Below, piece after piece: positions 9,034 through 18,857 of a DNA stretch of 64,000 nt. This DNA is from Corynebacterium sputi DSM 45148. GTDB lineage: Bacteria; Actinomycetota; Actinomycetes; Mycobacteriales; Mycobacteriaceae. Position 1 is the stretch's first letter. Every line of letters starts with the position of its first letter. A model generated the notes under the pieces. It was not told where the DNA came from, made no database searches, and worked only from the letters and a program-made list of their open reading frames with translations. The DNA lies in contig NZ_ATYV01000010.1 in NCBI RefSeq assembly GCF_000427865.1, positions 89,539 to 153,538 on the forward strand, written 5' to 3'. Position numbers and translations under genes: made by a program.

Positions 9034-10377
9034 ATGTCCCGTCTTTTCGGTACCGATGGTGTTCGCGGGCTCGCCAACCAGGCGCTCACCGTCCCGCTCG
9101 CGATGAAGCTCGGAGCTGCTGCAGCCACGGTGCTGACCCGTGGCTCGGATCCATCCAAGCGTCGTCCTACCGCCGTGGTGGGTCGTGACCCGCGTGTCTC
9201 TGGCGAGATGCTTGCCGCTGCATTGTCGGCGGGCTTGGCGTCGAAGGGCGTGGACGTGCTGCGCGTTGGCGTGCTGCCGACCCCCGGTGTGGCGTTCCTG
9301 ACTGATGAGTACGGCGCTGAACTTGGCGTCATGGTGTCCGCCTCGCACAACCCGATGCCTGATAACGGCATCAAGTTCTTCGCATCCGGCGGCACGAAGC
9401 TCGATGACTCAGTGGAGAAGGAGATCGAGCGCGCTCTCCTGGAACTTGACGAGACCGGTCCGACCGGTGCCGGAGTCGGCCGCATCTTCGAAGAGGCCAC
9501 CGATGCATTGGATCGCTACCTGATCCACCTGGCGCACGCGGTTCCGCAGAAGCTCGATGGCATCCGTGTTGTCGTTGATTGCGCTAATGGCGCGGCCTCT
9601 GAGGCGGCCCCCATGGCGTATGCCGCGGCTGGTGCGGATGTCGTGGCAATCCACGACAAGCCGGACTCTTACAACATCAACGCTGATTGCGGCTCGACCC
9701 ACATTGAGATCGCCCAGCGTGCAGTCCTGGAGCATGGTGCGGACCTGGGCCTGTCCCACGACGGTGACGCTGACCGTTGCTTGGCCGTGGACAGCGAAGG
9801 CAACATCATCGACGGTGACCAGATCATGGCGGTGCTGGCTGTCGCGATGAAGGAAGCCGGACTGCTGCACCACAACACACTGGTCGGCACGGTCATGTCC
9901 AACCTTGGTCTGAAGCTCGCGATGGATGAGCAGGGCATCGATCTGCGCACCACCAAGGTTGGTGATCGCTACGTGCTCGCCGACCTCAACGCCGGCGATT
10001 ACTCGCTCGGCGGCGAACAGTCCGGCCACATTGTGATCCCGGACCACGCCACCACCGGTGACGGAACTCTCACCGGCCTGTACCTGATGGCACAGATGGC
10101 CAAGACCGGTAAGTCGCTGGCCGAATTGGCCTCCGTGATGAAGGTGCTGCCGCAGACTCTCATCAACGTCCCGGTCGTGGACAAGACGGCCATCGTCGAT
10201 AACCCCGAGGTCAAGGCTGCTATTGCCGCTGCCGAAGAAGAGCTTGGCAACACCGGTCGTGTGCTGCTGCGTGCCTCCGGTACGGAGGAGCTTTTCCGCG
10301 TGATGGTCGAGGCCGCCGACGCGGAGACCGCTCGCAAAATCGCCGGCCGACTTTCGGCAGTTGTCGCTTCGGTCTAG
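9034..10377 (+). CDS. glmM: Phosphoglucosamine mutase
   Basis: Interconverts glucosamine-6-phosphate and glucosamine-1-phosphate on the way to UDP-GlcNAc and peptidoglycan. The 447-residue length fits the family. The N terminus is LFGTDGVRG. The phosphoserine loop [10 protein letters not shown] has its catalytic Ser near residue 104. The metal loop DGDADR is near residue 245, and the sugar/phosphate loop GGEQSGH and [12 protein letters not shown] follow. An AGGAG ribosome site precedes the ATG. It follows the ribosomal genes as in M. tuberculosis and acts directly after glmS, located about 9 kb downstream. Confidence 0.97.
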   Translation: MSRLFGTDGVRGLANQALTVPLAMKLGAAAATVLTRGSDPSKRRPTAVVGRDPRVSGEMLAAALSAGLASKGVDVLRVGVLPTPGVAFLTDEYGAELGVMVSASHNPMPDNGIKFFASGGTKLDDSVEKEIERALLELDETGPTGAGVGRIFEEATDALDRYLIHLAHAVPQKLDGIRVVVDCANGAASEAAPMAYAAAGADVVAIHDKPDSYNINADCGSTHIEIAQRAVLEHGADLGLSHDGDADRCLAVDSEGNIIDGDQIMAVLAVAMKEAGLLHHNTLVGTVMSNLGLKLAMDEQGIDLRTTKVGDRYVLADLNAGDYSLGGEQSGHIVIPDHATTGDGTLTGLYLMAQMAKTGKSLAELASVMKVLPQTLINVPVVDKTAIVDNPEVKAAIAAAEEELGNTGRVLLRASGTEELFRVMVEAADAETARKIAGRLSAVVASV

Positions 10378-10384
10378 CGAATAT

Positions 10385-10414
10385 TTCCACGGGATAAACT
10401 GAGGCCCGTAGAAT
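10385..10414 (+). promoter_or_regulatory. Candidate promoter of the mevalonate operon
   Basis: TTCCAC at 10385-10390 and TAGAAT at 10409-10414, 18 bases apart, located between glmM and idi. No terminator is seen after glmM, so some read-through is also possible. Confidence 0.4.
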
Positions 10415-10495
10415 CACTCTTCAGGACGCCGGATTCGGTGAGATACCCAGCTCGCCGGTCCGGCTCAGTCAGTCTCATGGAAGAAGGTACTGGTA

Positions 10496-11173
10496 GTGCC
10501 GGATACGCCGGACATGTCGAGCATCGAGGCGCGTTTTGCCCCTGGTGAAGCTGATATCCCTGTCGAGGTTGTGGATCGGGATGGAGTGGTGCAGGGGGCC
10601 GTCGGGAAGCTTGAGGCGCATGTGCCGCCGGGCATCCTGCACCGCGCGTTCTCCCTCTTCCTCTTCGATGATGAAGGCCGGATGCTGCTGCAGCGTCGGG
10701 CGAAGGCGAAGTACCACTCGCCTCTGTTGCTGACCAACGCCACCTGCTCCCACCCGCTGCCGGGTGAGCCCGTCGTTGATGCCGTAGAGCGTCGCGCCGG
10801 CGAGGAACTCGGGGCGAAGGTGCATGATCTCGAGGAACTAGGCGTGGTGATCTACCAGGTCGACGACGAGCGCACCGGTCTCTCGGAGCATGAGTACAAC
10901 CACGTGTACGCGGGACGAGTGGACATGGACACCATTGATCTCAACCCGGACGAGGTGGACGAGATCGTCCTCCTTACCCCGCAGGCGCTCGCCGAGCGAC
11001 GCGCCACCGAGCCGTTCACGCAGTGGTTCAACCACGTGTGGGGCATCGGATCGGAGAAATTCTCGAAGTATGGCTTCGATATCGAGGGCGTCGAGGGAAT
11101 TGATGGACCGGCGGACGCGGCGCAGGCCGCAGCTGGAGTGGACGTTGTCGTCGATGAAGGGGATCAGAAGTGA
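10496..11173 (+). CDS. idi: Isopentenyl-diphosphate delta-isomerase, type 1
   Basis: Interconverts IPP and DMAPP, the last step in supplying both isoprenoid units. It is a Nudix-fold type 1 enzyme of 225 residues. The active-site Cys lies in NATCSHP near residue 84, and the catalytic acidic loop is EHEYNHVY. The GTG start has GAAGAAGG about 8 bases upstream; ATG 10514 is an alternative. A C-terminal extension of about 30 Ala/Asp/Val-rich residues is not conserved. First gene of the mevalonate cluster; its stop overlaps the mvk start. Confidence 0.95.
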   Translation: MPDTPDMSSIEARFAPGEADIPVEVVDRDGVVQGAVGKLEAHVPPGILHRAFSLFLFDDEGRMLLQRRAKAKYHSPLLLTNATCSHPLPGEPVVDAVERRAGEELGAKVHDLEELGVVIYQVDDERTGLSEHEYNHVYAGRVDMDTIDLNPDEVDEIVLLTPQALAERRATEPFTQWFNHVWGIGSEKFSKYGFDIEGVEGIDGPADAAQAAAGVDVVVDEGDQK

Positions 11174-12258
11174 CCGTGCCGGACAACCTTGATGACGGCC
11201 AGCCGACCCCGGAGCACATGCTCGGGTTCGCACCGTTCAGCAGCATCTCTGATGTTCCCCGCGGGATCGTCGGGGGAGCAGGAGACTTGCAGCGGTATTT
11301 GCCGGATGAGTCGGAGATCATCACCGAATTCGGCACCGCCTATGGCGAGGCCCATGCCAAGTCGATTTTGATCGGCGAGCACTCAGTGGTTTTCGGGCAT
11401 CCTGCGATCGCAGTGCCGGTGACCTCCATCAGGACTGTCGCCCGAGTCGACGCAGAAGAAGGTCCGATCCGTTTCGGCATCGATGGCGACATCATCGGAA
11501 TCGACGAGCTTCCGGAGCGACTTGCACCTCTTGGTGAGGCCGCGCGCGTTGCTTTGCGTGAGTTCGATGAGCCGGAGGAGGGCGTGCTCATCCGCATCCG
11601 TTCCGGCATTCCGCCCGCCGCGGGCCTGGGCGGTTCAGCCGCCGCGGCTCATGCCGTTATCGAGGGCATTCGTGCCTTCGTCGGCGGGGAGCTCTCTGAG
11701 GAGACGCGCTTTGAACTCGTCCAGACTGCTGAGCGAGTTGCGCACGGCAACCCCAGTGGGCTGGATGCCATGGCCACCCGTTCGAGGGTGCCGGTGATGT
11801 TCCATCAGGGTGAGACGCATGAGGTGAACGTCGGGAAGCCGTTCTGGCTTGTCATCGGTGACACGGGTGTCCGTGGAGCCACCTCGGATGCCGTGGCGCG
11901 CGTGCGCGGCTTCGTCAACCGTGACCCCGCTCGCGGTGAGGACCTGCTCAATCAGCTCGGTGAACTGACGCGCGGCGTTCAACGATTGCTTACCGACGGT
12001 GACGTCCCCAACCTCGGCGCCTGCCTCGACGCAGCACACCTGGCGCTGGAGGAGCTCGGCGTTGGACATCCGGCGACCAGCGAACTCGTCGCGGCAGCCC
12101 GCGAAGCTGGTGCTGTTGGCGCGAAGATTACCGGTGCTGGTTGCGGCGGCTGTGTCCTCGCTGTCGCAGAGAACGCAGAGATCGCCGACAAGGTCAGCCA
12201 AGCAATGACCGACGCCAATGGCGTGGCCACCTGGACCGTAGAAGTGGAGCGCAATTGA
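11170..12258 (+). CDS. mvk: Mevalonate kinase
   Basis: Phosphorylates mevalonate at O5 using ATP. A GHMP-fold kinase of 362 residues with about 50 extra N-terminal residues before the conserved AKSILIGEHSVVFGHPAIA. The phosphate loop is PPAAGLGGSAA near residue 155, and the C-terminal GHMP motif is KITGAGCGGC. The GTG start overlaps the idi stop. An in-frame copy of the dispersed 11-mer encodes NVGKP inside the gene. ATG 11218 is an alternative start. Confidence 0.94.
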   Translation: MTVPDNLDDGQPTPEHMLGFAPFSSISDVPRGIVGGAGDLQRYLPDESEIITEFGTAYGEAHAKSILIGEHSVVFGHPAIAVPVTSIRTVARVDAEEGPIRFGIDGDIIGIDELPERLAPLGEAARVALREFDEPEEGVLIRIRSGIPPAAGLGGSAAAAHAVIEGIRAFVGGELSEETRFELVQTAERVAHGNPSGLDAMATRSRVPVMFHQGETHEVNVGKPFWLVIGDTGVRGATSDAVARVRGFVNRDPARGEDLLNQLGELTRGVQRLLTDGDVPNLGACLDAAHLALEELGVGHPATSELVAAAREAGAVGAKITGAGCGGCVLAVAENAEIADKVSQAMTDANGVATWTVEVERN

Positions 12259-13235
12259 GCACCGCCACCGCAGTAGCGCACCCGAATATTGCGCTCATTA
12301 AGTACTGGGGCAAGCGCGACGCGGCGGTGCAGCTGCCGGCGACTGGGTCGCTGTCGTTCACTCTCGGTATCGCGCCGACGACCACCACTGTCACCCTGGA
12401 TCCCGCCCTCGCGGAGGACACCGGTGAACTCAATGGTGAGCCGATGAATGACAAGGAAGTTAGCCGCGTGCGCCGGTTCCTCGATCTGGTGCGGGAGCGT
12501 GCCGGGGGAGAGAACCTGCCCAAGGCCTCGGTCGTCAGCGTCAATGAGATCCCGACCGGGGCAGGCCTGGCCTCCTCGGCCTCCGGATTCGCTGCGCTGA
12601 CCCTGGCTGCCACGGCCGCTTATGGACTGGAACAGACCCCCTCGGAAGCCTCCGCGCTGGCTCGTCGTGGCTCTGGTTCGGCGTGCCGGTCCATCTTCGG
12701 CGGACTGGTCGAATGGCTACCCGGCGATGATGAGGATGAACTGACCTCCCATGCGGTTGAATTGCCGGATTCGGGACTGGAGCTAGCTCTGGTCGTCGCC
12801 GTGCTCAGCCCCGGTCGCAAAAAGATCGATTCCCGCGAAGCCATGCGGAACACCGTCGAGACCTCCCCGTACTTCCCGGCGTGGGTCGAGACAGTCCCGG
12901 GTGAAATTGAGCAGATGAAGGATGCCATCGCGGCCGCTGACTTTACTGCCGTCGGGCAGCTCGCAGAGTCCAATGCTATGCGGATGCACGCCTCGATGCT
13001 GGGCGCGACGCCGCCAGTGCGGTACTGGAACGCAGACTCTGTCGCGGCTCTGGACCTGGTCGCCACTCTGCGGGAGGAGGGCACCGAGTGCTACGCCACG
13101 ATGGACGCCGGCCCGAATGTGAAAGTCATCTGCCGCCCCGGCGACGCCGAGACCATCGCCGAACGGTTCCGCGCTGAGTTCGGTGACATCGACGTGCTTG
13201 TCTCCGGCCACGGCCCTGCGGCGTACCTCGTCTGA
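12255..13235 (+). CDS. mvaD: Diphosphomevalonate decarboxylase
   Basis: ATP-dependent decarboxylation of mevalonate-5-diphosphate to IPP. The conserved N terminus HPNIALIKYWGKRD begins close to a TTG at 12255 that overlaps the mvk stop (TTGA); the longer in-frame reading from 12141 lies inside mvk and is rejected. The 326-residue length fits the family. The phosphate-loop region is PTGAGLASSASGFAAL near residue 105, and the C-terminal part has CYATMDAGPNVKV. Translation looks coupled to mvk and to pmk. Confidence 0.94.
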   Translation: MSTATAVAHPNIALIKYWGKRDAAVQLPATGSLSFTLGIAPTTTTVTLDPALAEDTGELNGEPMNDKEVSRVRRFLDLVRERAGGENLPKASVVSVNEIPTGAGLASSASGFAALTLAATAAYGLEQTPSEASALARRGSGSACRSIFGGLVEWLPGDDEDELTSHAVELPDSGLELALVVAVLSPGRKKIDSREAMRNTVETSPYFPAWVETVPGEIEQMKDAIAAADFTAVGQLAESNAMRMHASMLGATPPVRYWNADSVAALDLVATLREEGTECYATMDAGPNVKVICRPGDAETIAERFRAEFGDIDVLVSGHGPAAYLV

Positions 13236-14311
13236 TGGGGTGGCCCACTGAGCCTCATGTGGGCGCTGCCTGCGGAAAGCTCTACGTCACTGGTGAATAT
13301 GCGGTGATGACGCCGGGTGCCCGCGCGGTGCTCGTCGGCGTCGACCGTTTCCTCACGGCAACGGTTCGAGGTGCTGATGGCCCGGGTTTCGTGCGCTCTG
13401 CGCACTTCGGACCCGAGGGGGCTGACAAGCGTAAATACGAATCGCTTCCCGACGGTCACCTCACTTTCCTCACCCCACACTCCCCAGACATCGTCACTTC
13501 CGCAGTCCAGGTTGGCTACGAGGTCGCCGCACATCGCTCCGGTTCCGTGCGCGAACTGGAGATCTCCATCGAGTCAGATCTCGACGACCCAGAGACCGGC
13601 CGCAAGTATGGGCTCGGCTCCAGCGGAGCGGTCACGGTGGCGCTCATTGATGCGATTACGAAGGCACATGACTGCGCGCTGAGACCGGTCGAGTTGTTTA
13701 AGGCCGCGTATCTGGCATCGGCACGGGCGGGCGCCCTCGGCAGCAGCGGTGACATCGCGTGCAGTGCTGCTGGCGGACTGGTGTTGTACTCCCGTCCCGA
13801 GCCTGTCGACACCGACGGTGACCTCAATGAACTGATCGCCGCAGAGTGGCCCGGGCTCATTCTCGAATCCACCGATTGGCCGGCGGTCATGACTTTCCTC
13901 ATCGGATGGACTGGACGTCCGGTGAAGACGGATGAGCAGCTGGTGGCGGCGGGGAAGACGTCGGGAAGCACGTATGAATCCCTTGCGGAGGACGCGACGG
14001 CGGCCTCCGACCGGCTATGGGGCTCCCTGGAGAACCCAGAGGAGATCATGGCCGCGGTCAGCGATATGCGTGTGGTGCTGCGCAAGCACGCGCAGGCCAG
14101 GGGAGTGGTCATTGAAACGCCCCTGCTTGCAGCGTTGTCGGACAGTGCCGATTCGCAGGGATTCGCTGGCAAGAGCTCTGGCGCCGGCGGCGGCGACTGC
14201 GGCATCGCGGTCGGGCTGCGCGATCCAGAAGCCGAAGACCAGATCCGGGCACGCTGGCGTGAGGACCTGATCCAGCCATTGGACGCAGGGCCGTGCCCGC
14301 GCAGGCCGTAG
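13235..14311 (+). CDS. pmk: Phosphomevalonate kinase
   Basis: Converts mevalonate-5-phosphate to the diphosphate. A GHMP-family kinase of 358 residues with GKLYVTGEYAVM at the N terminus, the phosphate loop KYGLGSSGAVTVA near residue 125, and KSSGAGGGDCGIA near the C terminus, as in the Streptomyces-type bacterial enzyme. The ATG overlaps the mvaD stop (TGATG). Two copies of the 11-mer (13444 reverse, 13959 forward) lie inside the gene. Confidence 0.94.
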   Translation: MGWPTEPHVGAACGKLYVTGEYAVMTPGARAVLVGVDRFLTATVRGADGPGFVRSAHFGPEGADKRKYESLPDGHLTFLTPHSPDIVTSAVQVGYEVAAHRSGSVRELEISIESDLDDPETGRKYGLGSSGAVTVALIDAITKAHDCALRPVELFKAAYLASARAGALGSSGDIACSAAGGLVLYSRPEPVDTDGDLNELIAAEWPGLILESTDWPAVMTFLIGWTGRPVKTDEQLVAAGKTSGSTYESLAEDATAASDRLWGSLENPEEIMAAVSDMRVVLRKHAQARGVVIETPLLAALSDSADSQGFAGKSSGAGGGDCGIAVGLRDPEAEDQIRARWREDLIQPLDAGPCPRRP

Positions 14312-14357
14312 CGGAACCTAAACTAGGTTGGAACGTCGATGATATGAGGAGACCCCT

Positions 14358-15404
14358 ATGAGCAACGCCCCGTTGGACCACGCAGCGATTCCCCTGAGTT
14401 GGGTTGGGCCGGTCCGGGTCAGCGGCAACGTCATGGAGGATGAGGTCAAGGTCCCGATGGCGACCTACGAGACCCCGCTGTGGCCCTCCTGTGGACGTGG
14501 CGCGAAGATCTCCCGAATGATTGAGGGGGGCATCACCTGCACTCTCGTCGACGAGCGCATGACTCGCTCTGTGCTGTTTACTCTCGACTCCGCAGCCTCT
14601 GCGGTAGTGGCGCGGGATGAGATTCTCGGCCGGATGCCGCAGCTTCAGGAGGTTGTAGGCCGCTCGAGCCGCTTCGCGAAGCTCATCGACATCAACACGC
14701 AGATCTCCGGTCGGCTTCTCTTCGTCCGTTTCGAGTTCACCTCCGGTGACGCTTCGGGCCACAATATGGCGACCCTCGCCGCTGAGAACCTCATGTCCTA
14801 CCTCATGGAGCAGATGCCGCAGCTCGGTTACGGCTCCATCTCCGGAAACTTCTGCATCGACAAAAAGACCTCCGCCGTGAACGGCATCCTTGGCCGTGGC
14901 AAAAACATCATCGCCGAGGCCGTGATCCCGGAGGACATCGTTCGCGATCGACTGCGGACCACCTCAAAGCGGCTGGTGGAGCTCAACGAGCGCAAGAACT
15001 TCGTCGGATCCATCCTCGCTGGCTCTTTGCGGTCGGCTAACGCCCACTACGCCAACATGCTCTTGGCGTTCTACCTGGCGACCGGTCAGGACGCCGCGAA
15101 CATCGTCGAAGGTTCCCAGGGAATCACCCAGGTCGAGGACGTTGATGGCGCTGTGCGTTTCTCCTGCACCCTGCCGAACCTCATCGTCGGTTCGGTGGGC
15201 AATGGCAAGGGACTGGACTTTGTCGAGAACAACCTTCGCGAGATCGGTTGCATGGAGGATCGCGAGCCGGGTGACAACGCCCGTCGTCTGGCAGCTCTGT
15301 GCGCATCCATGGTGTGGTGTGGCGAGTTGTCGCTGATGGCAGCGCAGACCAACGAAGGTGAGCTCATGGACACGCACGTGAACATCGAGCGCGCAGCAAA
15401 GTAA
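14358..15404 (+). CDS. mvaA: Hydroxymethylglutaryl-CoA reductase
   Basis: Reduces HMG-CoA to mevalonate, the committed step. The 348-residue protein carries the catalytic Glu region PMATYETPL, the cofactor loop GDASGHNM, the catalytic Lys in CIDKKTSAVNG, the Asp in ATGQDAANIVEGSQ, and a C-terminal His in DTHVNIERAAK. The DKK block and cofactor loop are closer to class I enzymes, probably NADPH-dependent by family analogy. GAGGAGA precedes the ATG. The 46-base gap from pmk suggests one operon. Confidence 0.93.
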   Translation: MSNAPLDHAAIPLSWVGPVRVSGNVMEDEVKVPMATYETPLWPSCGRGAKISRMIEGGITCTLVDERMTRSVLFTLDSAASAVVARDEILGRMPQLQEVVGRSSRFAKLIDINTQISGRLLFVRFEFTSGDASGHNMATLAAENLMSYLMEQMPQLGYGSISGNFCIDKKTSAVNGILGRGKNIIAEAVIPEDIVRDRLRTTSKRLVELNERKNFVGSILAGSLRSANAHYANMLLAFYLATGQDAANIVEGSQGITQVEDVDGAVRFSCTLPNLIVGSVGNGKGLDFVENNLREIGCMEDREPGDNARRLAALCASMVWCGELSLMAAQTNEGELMDTHVNIERAAK

Positions 15405-15457
15405 CTCGCACAGCCTTCTCTTAATGCCTTCTGTGCATGTCCAGAGGTATTCCTTCA

Positions 15458-15486
15458 GTGACGGAACAGTGTTAGCCTCGTAAAAT
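15458..15486 (+). promoter_or_regulatory. Candidate promoter of HMG-CoA synthase
   Basis: GTGACG at 15458-15463 and TAAAAT at 15481-15486, 17 bases apart, in the 187-base gap upstream of the synthase gene. The gap suggests separate transcription from the upstream genes. Confidence 0.5.
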
Positions 15487-15591
15487 ACCGGTAACGTTCA
15501 CCGCGATCAATATCGGCGGTAGAGTCGGAATAATGCTGTCCGAAGGCCCGGTAACCCATGCCCGAGCCGTGTTGTGAGAATGGAAGTACAG

Positions 15592-16791
15592 ATGAGCGAA
15601 GCAAACCAGGTGGCCGGTGTATCGGTCGGTATCGACGACATCTCCTTCGCCACGGGTTCCTACCGTGTCGACCTCGCGGACATCGCACCGCGACTCGGCA
15701 CTGAGCCGGCGAAGTACCACAAGGGCCTCGGCCAGGAACAGATGTCCGTTGTCGCCGCAGACGAAGACCCGGTGACCATGGCTGCCGCCGCTGCGCTCCC
15801 GCTCATCGAGCGTGGCGGAACCGAGGGGCTGCGCACCCTGATGTTCGCTACTGAGACTGGCATTGACCAGTCCAAGGCTGCAGGTGTCTACGTGCACGAA
15901 CTGCTCGGGCTGCCGAATAACGTTCGTACCGTCGAGATGAAGCAGGCATGCTACTCGGCTACCGCGGCCCTGCAGTTCGCCAGCGCGATCGTTGCTCGCA
16001 ATCCCAAGGAGCGCGTGCTGGTTATTGCCTCCGATATCGCCCGCTACGACCTTGACTCGGCCGCTGAGCCGACCCAGGGTGCTGGCGCCGTCGCGATGAT
16101 TATTTCCGCCAACCCGCGCGTTATTGAGCTCGACGCTGCCAACGGTGTCTTCACCAAGGACGTCATGGATTTCTGGCGCCCGAACTACCGTGCCCAGGCA
16201 CTGGTTGAGGGCAAGCTCTCCATCAGCGCCTACGTTGAGGCTGTGGCCGGAGCATTTTCTGACTACCAGGCCAACGGTGGCTCGGACTTCAACGACATCG
16301 ACTTCTTCAGCTACCACCAGCCCTTCACCAAGATGGCTCAGAAAGCGCACCTGGGATTGGCTGAGAGCCTCGGTATCGAGATCGACAAGGCAGCCGCCGA
16401 CGAAAAGATCGGCGCAACCCTGGGCTACAACCGACGCATCGGCAACAGCTACACCGCCTCCGCCTACTTCGGTCTGCTGGCGCTGCTCGATACCGATGAG
16501 GATCTGACCGGTAAGCGCGTTGCCATCGCTTCCTACGGCTCTGGCTGTGTCGCCGAGTTCCTCACCGGTCGTGTCGTTGAGGGATACAAGAAGCACATCC
16601 GTGCCGACGAGCACCTGGAGATTCTGGACACCCGCGTCCAGCTCGACGACGCCACCTACTACGCCGCGCAGCAGCGCGTCATCGAGGACCAGGGCAACTA
16701 CTCCAACCGCGAAGAGGGAATGCTCCGAGGCAAGGGCTCGTTCGCATGGGCCGGAGTTGAGGGCGACAAGCGAATCTACGTGCGCCGCTAG
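15592..16791 (+). CDS. mvaS: Hydroxymethylglutaryl-CoA synthase
   Basis: Condenses acetyl-CoA with acetoacetyl-CoA to HMG-CoA at the head of the mevalonate pathway. The 399-residue length matches bacterial enzymes. The catalytic Cys is in MKQACYSATAAL near residue 120, the Glu in FATETGID near residue 88, and the His in SYHQPFTKM near 242. The ATG at 15592 is chosen because GGAAG lies five bases upstream; a GTG six codons earlier is less likely. A terminator follows. Confidence 0.95.
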   Translation: MSEANQVAGVSVGIDDISFATGSYRVDLADIAPRLGTEPAKYHKGLGQEQMSVVAADEDPVTMAAAAALPLIERGGTEGLRTLMFATETGIDQSKAAGVYVHELLGLPNNVRTVEMKQACYSATAALQFASAIVARNPKERVLVIASDIARYDLDSAAEPTQGAGAVAMIISANPRVIELDAANGVFTKDVMDFWRPNYRAQALVEGKLSISAYVEAVAGAFSDYQANGGSDFNDIDFFSYHQPFTKMAQKAHLGLAESLGIEIDKAAADEKIGATLGYNRRIGNSYTASAYFGLLALLDTDEDLTGKRVAIASYGSGCVAEFLTGRVVEGYKKHIRADEHLEILDTRVQLDDATYYAAQQRVIEDQGNYSNREEGMLRGKGSFAWAGVEGDKRIYVRR

Positions 16792-16807
16792 CCGTTCCCA
16801 CACTGAG

Positions 16808-16839
16808 CCGGGGAGTCCACATCGGACTCCTCGGTTTTT
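16808..16839 (+). terminator. Terminator of the mevalonate cluster
   Basis: CCGGGGAGTCC and GGACTCCTCGG form an 11-base stem with a five-base loop, followed by five T residues. Confidence 0.88.
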
Positions 16840-16871
16840 GTGTGCCTAAGGATCCTCCCTCCGAAATTTCC

Positions 16872-16904
16872 GGGAACCGATTGGCGTCTCGCTACGTCCA
16901 ACTA
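16872..16904 (+). promoter_or_regulatory. ECF sigma (SigM-type) promoter of the three-gene cassette
   Basis: GGGAACC at 16872-16878 and CGTCCAACTAG from 16895, 17 bases between GGAAC and CGTC. It matches the esxU promoter at 4614-4650 in both boxes and in the AACTAG that follows, while the spacer and the downstream sequences differ. This implies one ECF sigma factor drives both loci. Confidence 0.7.
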
Positions 16905-16939
16905 GTTGAGAGGACTTTCACACGGGGAGGGGCTTAAAC

Positions 16940-17256
16940 ATGCAGACCATCGACATCCTGGTCGAAGACGCCGAACGATTGGTGGCACGGATTAGAGAGA
17001 GCGCACGATCGCGGACGTCGCGCTGGGGTGATGTACCGAATGCGCCGTCCACTGCGGTTGGGCAGGGGTTTGGGGGCATCGGAACTCGGCTAGAGGTTGC
17101 CGTCGATAGACTTCGTGATCTCGGCAATGAGGGGGCCAGCCGCTTTGGCAGTCACGGACAGGCACTATCTGACTTACTCCAGTCTGTAGGACAGTCAGAT
17201 GGCGCTAGCGCCGACATCCTGCGAGGAATGATTTCGAACGATGAGGCCAGCCTCTG

Positions 17257-17257
<1 letters not shown>
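16940..17257 (+). CDS. Small helical protein, possible ESX substrate or chaperone
   Basis: A 105-residue protein not recognised by sequence. It has no signal peptide or membrane segment and is predominantly helical by inspection, with charged N-terminal helix (VEDAERLVARIRESA), a Gly-rich middle and a second amphipathic helix. Length and composition resemble Esx/EspC-like secreted proteins, though the tripeptide near residue 29 is RWG rather than a clear WXG in a turn. GGGGAGGGG lies seven bases before the ATG. Its stop overlaps the start of the next gene, and the SigM-type promoter upstream is shared in form with esxU. A role linked to ESX-4 is an inference. Confidence 0.7.
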
Positions 17258-18554
<1,297 letters not shown>

Positions 18555-18558
<4 letters not shown>

Positions 18559-18857
18559 CGGTGGCGTACGAATCTACAGACAACACCGGTGCGCTGAACC
18601 GGATCGACATCGCAGAGCGTCGCTATCACGCGGCGGCACGGGACATGGATGCCAGATGGACGAAAGCCCTCGCCAAGGCGAAGGCTGAATTACAGGAAGC
18701 GAAGCAAAAGTCGGCGCGACGCGCGTCTGGGGCACAGCGAAACGGGTTGGGAAGTCGGTTTCTTCCGGTGCCGGGGAAGGGACACGTCGGGAAGCGGTCT
18801 GGAGCGGTTAAAGCGGTGCTCCAGACCGGAGGTCACCGCGGTCAGGAGACGGTGTAG
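18555..18857 (+). CDS. Small basic protein, third gene of the cassette
   Basis: About 100 residues, strongly basic, with a charged helical segment (ALAKAKAELQEAKQKSARR) and a Gly/Arg/Lys-rich tail. No signal peptide or membrane segment and no family recognised. The GTG at 18555 overlaps the stop of the Pro/Glu-rich gene; GTG 18552 is also possible. Its basic charge complements the very acidic product upstream, so a chaperone or partner role is conceivable. A copy of the dispersed 11-mer encodes HVGKR. Its last 16 bases overlap the end of the convergent hydrolase gene. Confidence 0.65.

Noticed and set aside
15472..16803. 443-residue open frame opposite HMG-CoA synthase
   Set aside because: Antisense shadow; the plus strand has all catalytic motifs.
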